Positions 12,445-23,900 of a DNA stretch of 64,000 nucleotides are shown one piece after another. Source of the stretch: Branchiostoma floridae (lineage: Eukaryota > Chordata > Leptocardii > Amphioxiformes > Branchiostomatidae); the NCBI RefSeq assembly GCF_000003815.2, contig NC_049980.1, positions 24,113,808-24,177,807 on the forward strand. The letters run 5' to 3'. Numbering within the stretch: the stretch's first letter is position 1; the number at the start of each line of letters is the position of its first letter. Position numbers and translations under genes: made by a program. The notes beneath the pieces were generated by a model, which made no database searches, was not told the origin of the DNA, and saw only the letters and a program-made list of their open reading frames with translations.

Positions 12445-12852
12445 CTACCGGTAACACTTAGGTATAACCAAGGAGCTTCCTTGGTATAACTGGTATTCTT
12501 CGTTTTTTGGCTGCAGAGACCATTCTTTCCTCTGGCCACCTTCACTTGCTTCTTTTTCTGGAGAAGACCCAACATAATCATCATTCAGTTCCTTGAGACA
12601 CAAAGTATATAAGGATGTAAGGATCATTAAATCTCTCAGAGCACTACAAAATACAATCACCATGAACCACTTAGACTGTGTTGCAGTACTTTCCACAAGT
12701 GTCGGCTTTACATCCGAGATGGTTTGAGGAGTTAATAGCACCAGTAAAAGTGGCCAGCGCAATGGCAAGTACAAACAGTCATTAACATGTCCCTGCAAAG
12801 TTAGCCCTATTCTTCCGTGGCGTGGCTCATTGCCATGGCAACGGCACGGCAA
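12445..12852 (-). CDS. Unrecognised 135-codon ORF beginning at an X-box
   Basis: Minus-strand ORF whose first codons overlap the RFX-like palindrome TTGCCATGGCAA. It lies at the edge of a CpG-rich block. The predicted product has two hydrophobic stretches (roughly residues 28-42 and 64-85) followed by a hydrophilic, Glu/Lys-rich tail, loosely like a small membrane protein. I recognise no family. The length is unusual for this AT-rich neighbourhood, but there is no donor, acceptor or polyadenylation evidence. It may be a chance ORF or one exon of a gene I cannot resolve. Confidence 0.22.
   Translation of the reverse strand: MPCRCHGNEPRHGRIGLTLQGHVNDCLYLPLRWPLLLVLLTPQTISDVKPTLVESTATQSKWFMVIVFCSALRDLMILTSLYTLCLKELNDDYVGSSPEKEASEGGQRKEWSLQPKNEEYQLYQGSSLVIPKCYR
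12830..12842. promoter_or_regulatory. X-box-like palindrome
   Basis: TTGCCATGGCAAC contains a perfect 12-bp palindrome and matches the RFX consensus GTNRCC-N(0-3)-RGYAAC except for the first base (A for G). Confidence 0.5.
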
Positions 12853-12960
12853 ATTTGAATGACCATTACCTTAGGACTGATAACACCGTTATTTGAAATG
12901 CAAACAGAGCCAGATGTTACACGAGGCGTACCCGTTCAGCCAAGATGTTGTTTATGAATG

Positions 12961-12974
12961 GTTGCCGTGGAAAC
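12961..12974. promoter_or_regulatory. X-box-like site
   Basis: GTTGCCGTGGAAAC has a perfect left half-site and one mismatch in the right half. It lies 131 bp from the palindrome at 12830. Confidence 0.4.
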
Positions 12975-13410
12975 ACGATCACAGCTGGTCACATTGCCCC
13001 TGACTGGTTAATAGATTAGTTTGCGATGTCAACAAAGTGGCAGGTGCTCCTGACAAGGGCAAGGTGATCGGAGACGTGCGACAAGCGGCGCGGGCTATCT
13101 CCCCGGCACGCGGTCAATATTGACGTGTGTACACAGGACGCCGAGGCGGCAGGTGCGGCACGGGCAGACTGGACGAACAAAGACTGCCCCGCACCAAACT
13201 GTGACCCATTTGTCATAGCACGACTCAGGAACGACACAGCAAAGGGACAGATCAGGAGTATCCCCTGGACTTCTGCCAGCAATACTAGTTCTAGGCCAGC
13301 ATGTAGTGTAACCACTCCAGGCAGCAGCAAGCGACATGGTTACTATGGAAGAATCGCAGTATCACCAGACACCTCTCATGATCTTGGCAACTGTTTGATC
13401 CATCTTTAAG

Positions 13411-16400
13411 GTTGGATGCGGATGCCACCTTGACACTTTGACAATAAATTGATAGGCCTATAAGATTCGCCAGAAAAAAGGCCCTTGGTTCTTTTACCTC
13501 AAATCATCACAAACCATTAGCCACAAACAAGACATGAAAGAGTAACAGTACTTACTTAGTCAGATTTGATCAATGCAATCAATGAAAGATTGTAGCTAAA
13601 TTTAGCAAGTGCTGTATATGATAATCACACTATATGTGCTGTATAGTGCCTGCAACTGAGGAGAGATAAAAATTTGACAGATGGCTCAATCAATTTCACA
13701 CAAATCCAATTTCAGTCGCTCAACAGTCCATCAGCAATCGATATCTAGTGGAAAGGGAGCTTGTAGTATTGTGTAATGATTTATGCAAACCTTAAAGTGT
13801 AACATTTACAGGTCAATGATGCCATATTTGCCCGTCTGACAGTTGTTTGTTGTGTTAACAAACAGCCAGGTGAGCAGCCCACGTGGCAGGTGAGATAACA
13901 GGTAGCGTGGGGGGTGTGGCTCTCCGCTGATGACCTTTAAGATCCCATAATTTGAATAGCGTGCTTAAGACAAATAGGACTAGACCATATGTATTACTAT
14001 TCATAAACACTTCGAATGTTAAGCATGCACAACAATCCTCAAGTGCATACCGGTGAGTATAAATAAGTGATAAATAACCTGGACAGGTGGTCTTACACAG
14101 ATTCTATCACAATGTCCTCTTGATGTGTCGCATAGGCTCACATTTGACAGTACAACTATGGATAAGAGCTGTAGTAAATGTTCGACAGTACAATTACGGA
14201 CAAGATCTTACTACAGGATTTTACCACTGGATAATTTCAACCACATTGTATGTACATTGTATTAATGATAAAGTTGAGTTCTGTAATAAACTCATTAATA
14301 CAGGTCATGGCTATGAAAGGAGTTTCACCAAAACAAACCAGTCATATACAAGACGCTGAAGTACTCTGTATACCACAACAGAAGTGTCTCACGTGCCAAA
14401 ATTGATATATTGCCCAGCAGGTGTAACTTTATCGGGTACAAATGTTGCCGACATCATACTTTGTCAAAACAAGTTAGGAAGAGTTGACTCAAGCACAGTA
14501 ATGGCATTTTCTTGTTTACACTGTACACAAAAGGGCAGGTGTAGCGGGGCTGTGGCACGTGCTGCAATAATGCATACCTGGGGACGGTAAAACATCTTAA
14601 GACTCACCATATAGCCACACAGACACAGAACTCGGGGTGTTTACCATACAAATACAGCTGCAGGTGTGGGATAAGGCAGCCACGTGCTGCAGATGGATAC
14701 CTGATTAGTAATAACTTAGTGGACACACGGCGTGTATGTACTTACAGTTCTACAGACAGGACGACAGGTTTTCAGTTAGATCAACAACAAGTTCATAATT
14801 TCTCTCAAGATTGCTGATATCATGGAAGAAAACAGGAAGGGAGGAGGCAACAATAATACAAAGTATGACCATGATTTATTACAAGTCGGACAAAAAATGA
14901 CAAAAGCCTGGTCAACTATTGAACTTGGAGATACTACTAATGTCCTAACCATACAGTTTCACATTCCACAGGTGACACAGCAAAGGAAACGTACGCTGCC
15001 GATTGGCTTGTTGGAGCCTGCTCGTTGGGTACGTCTCACGAATGCCCCCTGCCAACTTGAACTTCACCTGTTGGAATGTGTTATCACTGTAAAACTTCGT
15101 ATGAGAAGAAGCAATAGCATTCAGCACAGGCAGGCCATTAATATACCCAGTAATCCTATTGTATTGGCACTTAAGGACAAGTAGCAGGTTTCTTCTTTCT
15201 GTTGAGGCCACTGCCTTCAACATAGCAAAGATTTTGTAGCCTACAGGCTTATCTCGGACATTCATGTACAATGACTACCAAGAGATGTGCCTTCAGGGAC
15301 TTTCAAATAATGTGTGGTCCTATGTTACATTATTACTATATATGGCAAATACACCAGCCCAAAGACACTTTTAAAATCATCATGATTTTTCTACATTAAA
15401 CCAGTGACCACAGTACAAGGCAATACATGCAGACCTAATTTGCACATTTATCCCCAGATGCCTACCACTGTACCAGATTTAATACGAAATGTGTGTGATA
15501 TTTGCAAGATCAAATGTCTGTGCGCAAACTTCTGTTAGTTGTAGCACAGCTGGTTGGTTCCCAGCAGGTCAGGAGGTCAGCGCAAACGGTAACAGAGACG
15601 ATAATTATGATGGATGACACCACACCCGCCACAATCACCGCACTTGGGACTTTCTCTGGGCACTTTGCCGCAGTTTCTGCATTGTTATTAATGAACTGCG
15701 TGCTAAATTCATGTTAATCCCAACATGCAGTCCGCTTAAATAGTAACTATATTCATGCTAATAGGAAAATGCTGCAGAGTGGCATATCTATCACAGCATT
15801 CTACAAGCTCCATGTGAATATTTGAGTTGTTGGATGGTGTGACATTTATGACCACATGACTGATGGAGCAGGTGTAGGGGACTGAAAAGTTGAGCTCCAG
15901 ATAAAACCTAGTCTGATTAAAGCACAATACGTGTTCTACAAGAGAATTATTTACCAGCAAAGCTAATGGGGTTACTTTAAATGCATAGATCAGGTAAAAC
16001 TCCATAAAAATGTTTTCAGAAAAGAATCATGTGGTATTTGATTTTTAAAGAATATCTGTCATTGTCCTGACTATCTATCAGACTATGTATGATAACATAT
16101 TAAAAAATCACACTTTTATTATTGATAAAGTGATAGCCTAACATCAGCTCTTATGGCAATTCACTGATACTGATAACACTTTGGGTTACCAGGGGCAGGC
16201 TTTCGTTTTAAAATTTAATGACTTTCAGATATGCATTTAATTTCAAATGTCCAAGCAATCAAATAAGGGAGAAAATCATCCAACTTTGTTTATGAGGATG
16301 ACTTTTCTTCATCATTGCACCAGTGACAACACTGAACCTAAACTAAAGTTTGCTTCCAACTAGTCCTATCTGTGAATTTCCACTTCCTATATGTTGAAAA

Positions 16401-18718
16401 TGCTGGTCCATATGTGTGCGTTTGGCCTTGGGATTTGACCAAGCCCCTGCAGGTGTAACTAAACACCAAACGGACCGAATTTACAATTCCCAACCTGCGG
16501 TATCACCATTGCAAATTCTCGAACCCAGGTTGTGAGACCGTAGGGGAGCCCGCGGCCCCATTGTGGTGCTAATGTATCAGCTAATAGTGGGTAGGTACCC
16601 TGGGGTGCGGAGATTTCGTGGTCTATCTAATTGCAAGATAACAGTTGCAAAGAGCGTGCTCCGCCAATCCATCAAGTTCAATGTGGCTGCATGTCATTAA
16701 AGCGGTCACTTTCTTTTCCTTGAAGTTGAATGTCCCCTACTCCTTCTGTCAAGGCTGACCAAGCCTCCCACAGGGCCTTTGTTCCAACCCTGATGCCAAC
16801 AAATTTCTAACTTCTGTCTTGACCACACTTTGGGAAAAATAGATGCACTGTAAATGGAATCTGCTCATTCAATGTTTAGAAAAGCCCTGTTTTGCATAGT
16901 GCATATATCTTTTATGACACAAAGTGCTATTCTGATGCCATATAATTAATAAGTGCAAAATGGCATTTCGATTCCAATGTGTGTAGTCAAACTCACTTAT
17001 TCAATGCATATTCCTGGCACAAGTCTCAAACCAATTGCCAAACTTCTTACCCTTACTTTTACACAAGCATGGTAAAAGCAACCTAAGTCCTCTGTGCCTG
17101 TATATGTCTAATAAAATGATATCTACAGCTACATCATTCATCAATACACCATAAATGTCATGATTTTCTCTTTTCTGCCTGTAAAAAATGACTTTAACTT
17201 GACCGTTTGAGAGATTATGATAGCTGACACCTTCAGTTGCAGGTTTACAGCCAAATAAAAACATGGTGTATGAAATACCAACCATCCTGAAAGAAAATAC
17301 CACAGGGATGTGATCATACAGTGGAAAATATCACCTGCAGAGATTGATGACTACTTTTATTTCCGAACCTTCTGACGATTTTTATGGAGAAAGGACTCTA
17401 TCCGCAGAGACAGGAGATGATATTTTATCTTTAACGACTTTGGAAGGGCACCTTTAACTCACTTCCAGAATATGTAAGATTCGATAACAGTGACCCAAGA
17501 TGGCAATTAACCGAGAAAGGTGAACTAAAATGGAGCCAAATGAGATTAGTTATCAGAGGAACATGATAGCCTAAAGTAATGGAAATCCCCAAGAGATGTA
17601 TGAAGGAGCTACAAGCACTCCAAACAGACAGACTTGATGTAATGTCTGGAGTCTCAGGCCAGGAGAATCTAATACACTGTACTTCTACAAAGCTGTCAGA
17701 ATACTACTCCAGTACCTTGGTGATTTTTTAAAAACCTAACATTTAAAAGATGGACGAGACTCAAGTTATTGCAAAGGAACTTTCCAAAATAATGACAATC
17801 TGGACTCTCCAGGAAGAGATGGTGGGTTGTACAGGTTATAAAGAATGTATTCTCTAATTGTCTTCTATCACAAGATAACTAGATTGTAAGCTACAAAAGA
17901 GGTATAATATAATATGAATGAGGAAGACTTTCTGACAATTTTAAACCACAAGAATTTAGTGAAGGGAACTACCAGTGGCAGGAGTTACTCTTAAGTGCTG
18001 ACTTGCCATCCAGTTTTACCACTTCTCCTGGAGCACACCTAAGTGATGCGACCACTTGATATATTTGAGCCATGATCAAAGGAGAACCGTTACTTAAGAT
18101 GTGTTCAAAGTGGACACCTTTGACCTACATATGCTAAAAAGTCCATCACAGAAGGATTAGTGAAGACGCCAACCCATCTATTCAGCAGCAGATAAGGTAA
18201 ACCCCTGCAGCTTCAATTACTCAGTACCATCCAGGAGGCTGTTACCATGGCGAACCTCGCTACAGAGGCAGTCTAAAGTGTAATGTTCTGAAGATGACCT
18301 CTGATATGCTGCGAGTGGTAAGTAGACTTAGTGATGGACCCAGAAGGATGGTATGAGAGGGCAGGTGTGGGAAATGGGAAAAAGCTGCTCCAAGGGCATG
18401 ATCCCCATGAAGAAATGCATTTCTTGTAGAAGATAGCTTTCCCAACTGTAAAAACAAAACAGCTCGACGAAGTAATATATACTGCTAACAGATGAAAAAA
18501 AGGTGATTATAGAGATAGATGATATGCTTAAAGCAGGTATAGGCATTCCTATTCAATGTTTCATGTGTTATTTCCATTCCATCTCCTAATCTATGTCTAT
18601 AAATTAATGAGTGGACAGGTACATACAGATGTACATGCATGTTATCACAGGGGATTGCTGAGTATGTCCTTGTGAATTAGCCATTAGCTCATCTCTGGTT
18701 TGAACTGCAGGTTTCATT
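13411..18718. other. Non-coding stretch with unexplained open segments
   Basis: Mostly AT-rich and repeat-poor. At 14822-15271 both strands stay open for over 100 codons without a recognisable product. At 16430-16700 a modestly CpG-rich segment has a B-box-like GGGTTCGAG on the minus strand but no good A-box. A GTTACCATGGCGAAC half-X-box lies near 18242, and a GGTAAGTA donor-like site near 18315. None of these makes a gene model. Confidence 0.5.
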
Positions 18719-19580
18719 ACACCTGGGCACAGGTATCTAACACTTGGCATGGCTGCAGGTGTGGAAACATCTGCAACCAAGTGTGGAGACACCTGCAGCT
18801 AATTGTGGTAGCACCTGTAGCCAAGTGTGGTGAACAGGCATCCAGGCCAGGTGTGGAAACACCTGCAGCCAGGCCATGTGTTAGATACCCATGCCAGGTG
18901 TAGAGACACCTGCAGTCAAGTGTGGAGACACCTGCAGTCAAGTGTGGAGACACCTGCAGCCAGGTGTGGAGACACCTGCAGCCAGGTGTGGAGACACCTG
19001 CAGCCAGGTGTGGAGACACCTGCAGCCAGGTGTGGAGACACCTGCAGCCAGGTGTGGAGACACCTGCAGCCAGGAGTGGAAACACCTGCAGCCAGGCCAG
19101 GTGTTAGATACCCGTGCCAGGTGTAGAGACACCTGCAGTCAAGTGTGGAGACACCTGCAGCCAGGTGTGGAGACACCTACAGTCAAGTGTGGAGACACCT
19201 GCAGCCAGGTGTGGAAACACCTGCAGCCAGGTGTGGAAACACCTGCAGCCAGGCCAGGTGTTAGATACCCGTGCCAGGTGTAGAGACACCTGCAGTCAAG
19301 TGTGGAGACACCTGCAGCCAGGTGTGGAGACACCTGCAGTCAAGTGTGGAGACACCTGCAGCCAGGTGTGGAGACACCTGCAGTCAAGTGTGGAGACACC
19401 TGCAGCCAGGTGTGGAGACACCTGCAGTCAAGTGTGGAGACACCTGCAGCCAGGTGTGGAGATACCTGCAGCCAAGTGTGGAGACACCTGCAGCCAAGTG
19501 TGGAGACACCTGCAGGCGAATACCTTCAGCTGCTTTAAATATATCATCTCCACACCTGGTTGCAGTCGTCTACATACCTG
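18719..19580. repeat. Minisatellite of about 30 units, 22-bp palindromic repeat
   Basis: About 30 units of CAGGTGTGGAGACACCTG followed by CAGC, giving a 22-bp period. Each unit is an inverted repeat (CAGGTGT, loop GGAG, ACACCTG) and carries a PstI site. Variants have CAAGTGT or GGAAAC. A spacer containing TTAGATACCC(G/A)TGCC interrupts the array at 18881, 19104 and 19261. The left edge (18722-18745) has that spacer inverted, and the right edge (about 19547-19580) has an inverted unit. Because 22 is not a multiple of 3 and few units contain stops, long 22-residue-repeat ORFs appear on both strands. I regard them as artefacts of the repeat. Confidence 0.95.
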
Positions 19581-20315
19581 GCAACTCGTATACCTCCATG
19601 CTGCATGTTTTCTAACCTGTCATGGTGTTAATTCTTTACATCATAAATGTGCTACAAATGGTGACTTGGGTATACCAGCAAACTATATCTGAAATCCAAT
19701 ATTGTCTTCACAGAGAAAATGAATCTCTAAAAAGCAATTTAGTTTGGTTTGGTTTATTAAGATCTCCATTAGTGATAATTCACAGGCTTCAAATCATCTT
19801 CTAGTGCTACAGTGACATTTACTTGCTAATTCCTGCTTCAGTGCCTTGTATGGGAAGTTGAATCTAATATGCATTAAAGCTGTTAAGAAGTGACTTTGAA
19901 TTCTACAGATTTTCACAGGTCTAGAGGGCTTAGTTGTAGTAGATAAAGGGAATTACTGTTAAAGTGTTCTTTAGGCAAAACCGGCACAGTTTACATTGTA
20001 AGGAGAGACCTTGTATCGTGGGTTGGCATTATACAGAAGGAATGGAAAAGTCAGAGACAACTTCAATGTCACAACAATTGCCAACAAAGTTGTACATGAT
20101 TTATAAAATCCCCTTTTCAGTGAGATGGACTTTCAGAAGAATTTAATTACTTAAATGAATGGCCGCAATAATCAGTCCTTTGCGCTGCAATGTTATCAGC
20201 GCCGTCTGGCAAGATAGTCAACATGGCAGGTACCCGTGATCTCTTCTGCAACTCTGGCACCCCTCCCATCTTCAGACACTGTCCACATAATTACTTATGC
20301 CCCTGATAGCAGCCA

Positions 20316-20329
20316 GTAACCATGGCAAC
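20316..20329. promoter_or_regulatory. Perfect X-box (RFX motif)
   Basis: GTAACCATGGCAAC fits GTNRCC-N2-RGYAAC at every position. RFX factors bind this motif, classically upstream of ciliary genes. No ciliary gene can be assigned here. Confidence 0.55.
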
Positions 20330-20880
20330 CAACTTGTGGGTCAGCCCAAAGGTCGCCCCTGAGCTCATAATCATGGAAGTGGCTCAAGAGCATGAAATAT
20401 TCCATGTAACCAGCAGACCTTGGTCCGCCAGCTTTGCAAAGGTTATGGGAATTGTTTGGCCTGACCTACTTATTCTTCCAACTGGAATATGGAGGACGAA
20501 ATCAAACAGAATTATGCTGATGCATATTCTCCCACCTGCTGTGTGCTAGATAGATGCAGCCTATTTTGCAGAGGAGTACAAGTATAATGTGTCTGGTAGA
20601 TTTATTGACATCATAAACTGACATTTATTTATCACGTCAATAAACCATGCATCAATCCCTTCCTCCTTATTCGCAACAGTCTCCTTTACGCAGCATGTGA
20701 ATGGTCTGATGAAACATTGCTTGGACTCTCAAGGCTAGCTGACCTGGAAAAATAAGTGATTTTGACAAGTGAACAGATCAAATAGGCCAAACTATAGGAG
20801 AAGCAACATGACAAGAACTTGTGCAGGCACATGTTGCCCTAATATGGTCGTGACCTACTTCTGCCCAGCAAGTAAAATGT

Positions 20881-20910
20881 GTGGTTACCGTGGCAACCAT
20901 GAGTAACCAC
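20881..20910. promoter_or_regulatory. Perfect X-box nested in a larger inverted repeat
   Basis: GTTACCGTGGCAAC at 20884-20897 matches the full X-box consensus. The outer GTGGTTAC (20881-20888) and GTAACCAC (20903-20910) are exact reverse complements, so a second dyad encloses the site. Confidence 0.55.
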
Positions 20911-23900
20911 CATAATCCTGTCATTGAGTTGGAGCTGGGAGCATGAAGAGCCCTGTGGGGAATCTATTAGTGCCCCTCCAGACATCAAAGGCACATCTTT
21001 CTTACAGGCAGTTCCTCCAAGGGTCTGGGTGTGTCATTTGCTTTCACTCATTCTCAAGGAGAGGCAATCATTTTGTACAAAGATGCTCCTGCAATGCATT
21101 CAAATGTAAATTGGAAAAGATGGACTGAATGGCACTTCCACAGGCCCTGCCAGGTTCAGATGGTATGAATATATTGATTTTACCTACGGCTACATGTACT
21201 TCATATAATGTATTTTCTGAAAACATATTAGCTTGTGAATAACATGTGCTGGTGCTGTTTGATTTAAATTAATGCTTTGATCAATATCTATAATTTCATT
21301 TCAAATGAATGAACAATATTATATCAATATGTTTATGTATATGTATATGTATGTATATAATATATGTATTTAGTACATAGAGAAGGTCAGGAAAGATGAC
21401 TTGGTGAAGACTAAAATCTCAAAAATAAAATCGTGAGTGGACAAGTTATCATTCTAAGGTTGTCATAGAAATGAAATGTGATCACTTAATCAAATAATGG
21501 CATGTATGCGTTTTAGTTAGATTTTGCAGTGTGCTTTTCTTGGGGCAAGGTAATAATTCATTGTATTATAACTTTCTGATTGGTGAAAAATTGTTTTTTA
21601 ATGTTAACATAATGAACAAATTAGATTGAAATAAGTTTGTTACCCAAACTATTACAAATACAGTACATAGAAAAAGGATTGAAGATTTCTACAATAAGTC
21701 ATGATGCGCACTTCTCCAGGTGTCAAGCACATTCTTTAAGAAGCATGAGGACAGTTCCAAGCAACCAGGAGGACGTCAGCCATAATGTAAAATCTTACAC
21801 ACCTGTCTCCATCAGTAATGACATGCTTGATAAGAAGATGCATTAAATCAGCAATCCTCACATACTCCCAGAATGACAACTTTGTCCTCAAAAGTCACAC
21901 CACGCCACGCCAAACAGGTGCGGGTGTAACACATACCAAGGCCAGCCAGCGCTAGCAACAGCACTGCTAAAAATAGCATATGATGTCACAGTCATGTGAT
22001 GAATGGATGGAGGAGGGGAGAACAGATAGCAGGTACCGTCCATTACTGACAGGAGCAGGAGCAATCTATGCTGACCTCTGACCTCCCAGGGAAGGAAGAT
22101 GGGTGGCATGTTATTACTTTGATATCTCTGTAAGTCTGAGGAGTTGGAACATCTCTGAGAGGAGATAAGGAGGGAGGATCTGGCTGTCTCTGAGGAGGGA
22201 TGGTGCTATCACCACACTCCCAGCTTCATAAAAGGCCTGTAATGTTACAGCTGGGTGCTCATATGTTGCATGGGGCAGATAGGAAAGTCACAGAATTAAT
22301 ATTTGCTCCTTTCCGCCAGCTGATAAGAGGAGAGGAGGTGAGGCTGGGTCCTGATGACAAAGCGGCGCCATCTCCCAGAATCTCTTTCATAATATATCAC
22401 ACAGCACAGCTCAACAGTGATGGAATATCCCATGGAAGCATGTGCTGAGCATGAACATCACTCTAAGTTGTGAAGTCCTTATTGCAACTACAGTTTCAAT
22501 CAATACAGAAAGTTGTTCCTGAATGAAGGACAACAGGTAAGTAATAAAATCCCCATCCCAAAGAGATAGAAATTCAATATTCTAATATGATCTTCCTTGA
22601 AGGGTAAGGCTTAACACCCAAGTGACCTGTCCAAAGGCATGTCATCGATCATGAGGCATGTTCATGCATCTCCGTATGAAGCCACCTATCCATAAAGCAT
22701 CCTTACACTCCCTGGGAGAGATGCAAAGTGGAAATCCTGGGGGGAAAAGGTACACAGGGCAAGACCACAGGAGGGACAAACAACATGGACAACATTCATT
22801 TTTTTTGTTGGTACCACTGAGACATGCATACACATATACCCTCCCTTGGGAAGTGCACATCTTTCAATGTCTTCAGGAGCCAAAATTGCACTCTGGACCA
22901 AGAGATAAGTAATAAAATTTTATTTCCTGGGATCAACTTCAATGGTGAAAAAAATGCTGTAATGCAAACATCCAAAGGCCTGATCCTGATAACCTCCATA
23001 AAACCAAGGTCGTGTCCATAGTGAAAGTGCAGTCTGGCAGAAATTTCCCCAGGGAGTTTCTCTTTTACTTCCCATGAAAGAAGGAAATCGAGGTAAGATA
23101 GACATGTTAGCAAGGACATTGCCTTGGGCAGTCAACTCACTTTGGATAACGACAGTCACTTAGTCACCATTTCATTAATGTTATCTACAAATATCGACAA
23201 ACTTTGTAAGCATCTTACCCAAGCAATTTCGAAAACAAAGTAAAGATGGTTTAAGATTCGCACCATTGATTCCGACTTTGACACTCTCCACATTTCCTCC
23301 TGCGAAAAAAAGTATCACGGTCAGTCTATTGAGACTCATTGTCTTTGGAGATTAGTTGGAAGATGGCCAGTAAGACTCATCCAAGCCTTAGAAATAGATC
23401 ACCACAGAGGCAGCCCCTTTAATCTTAGAGTCATCTTAGTCTGAGCTTTCCCAAGGACACTGGGGATGAAGAGCATGAGAAGCCCTCTTAGGTGTGCTCC
23501 TCCTAAAAGCATGTTACATGCATGTCAAGTATGGCATGCTAGTGCTTTAATGCATCTGGTAGAAGGAGACAAGGGGATTCCAGGCTCCATAAAAGTCTGC
23601 AGGTTATTAAGAGCTGAGTGATGGATATACTTCAGCTCTACCCTTTGGGAAGATAGAGAGGAAATGTGGGTCTTAGGGAATGTGGCCAAGATGAACAGCT
23701 GTAATCTTGGTCTGAACTAGAAAAGAGCCATGTTCATCAATTTGTGGCTAGATCAATGACAGGGAGTGGAACATTACATTTGAATGTCTCCCAGGGGATA
23801 CAGTGGGGCTAGGAGGCTCAGGGTTATTTACAAGGATTAGGGGCAAAGACACCACCGACAGACAAGCTGGCACCAAGATACCATCAACACCCAAGGAAAG

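Larger units (their letters stand above)
12825..13410. promoter_or_regulatory. CpG-rich block with RFX X-box-like motifs
   Basis: GC and CpG rise sharply relative to both flanks, with many CpG steps between 13060 and 13200. Two X-box-like sites sit at its left edge (12830-12842 and 12961-12974). ORFs on both strands are open across it but resemble no known protein. An unmethylated promoter or enhancer is the likeliest reading; a young insertion is the alternative. Confidence 0.4.

Noticed and set aside
16430-16700. tRNA gene or tRNA-derived SINE on the minus strand
   Set aside because: GGGTTCGAG resembles a B-box, but no A-box at the right distance and no cloverleaf could be drawn.
18717-19692. 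Long repeat-protein ORFs (60-192 codons) on both strands
   Set aside because: They are products of a 22-bp repeat that lacks stops in most frames. They appear in several frames on both strands and have no start, splice or codon bias support.
22476-22536. Possible coding exon ending CAACAG|GTAAGT
   Set aside because: The donor is strong, but only about 21 codons are open, no acceptor is visible upstream and nothing is recognisable.
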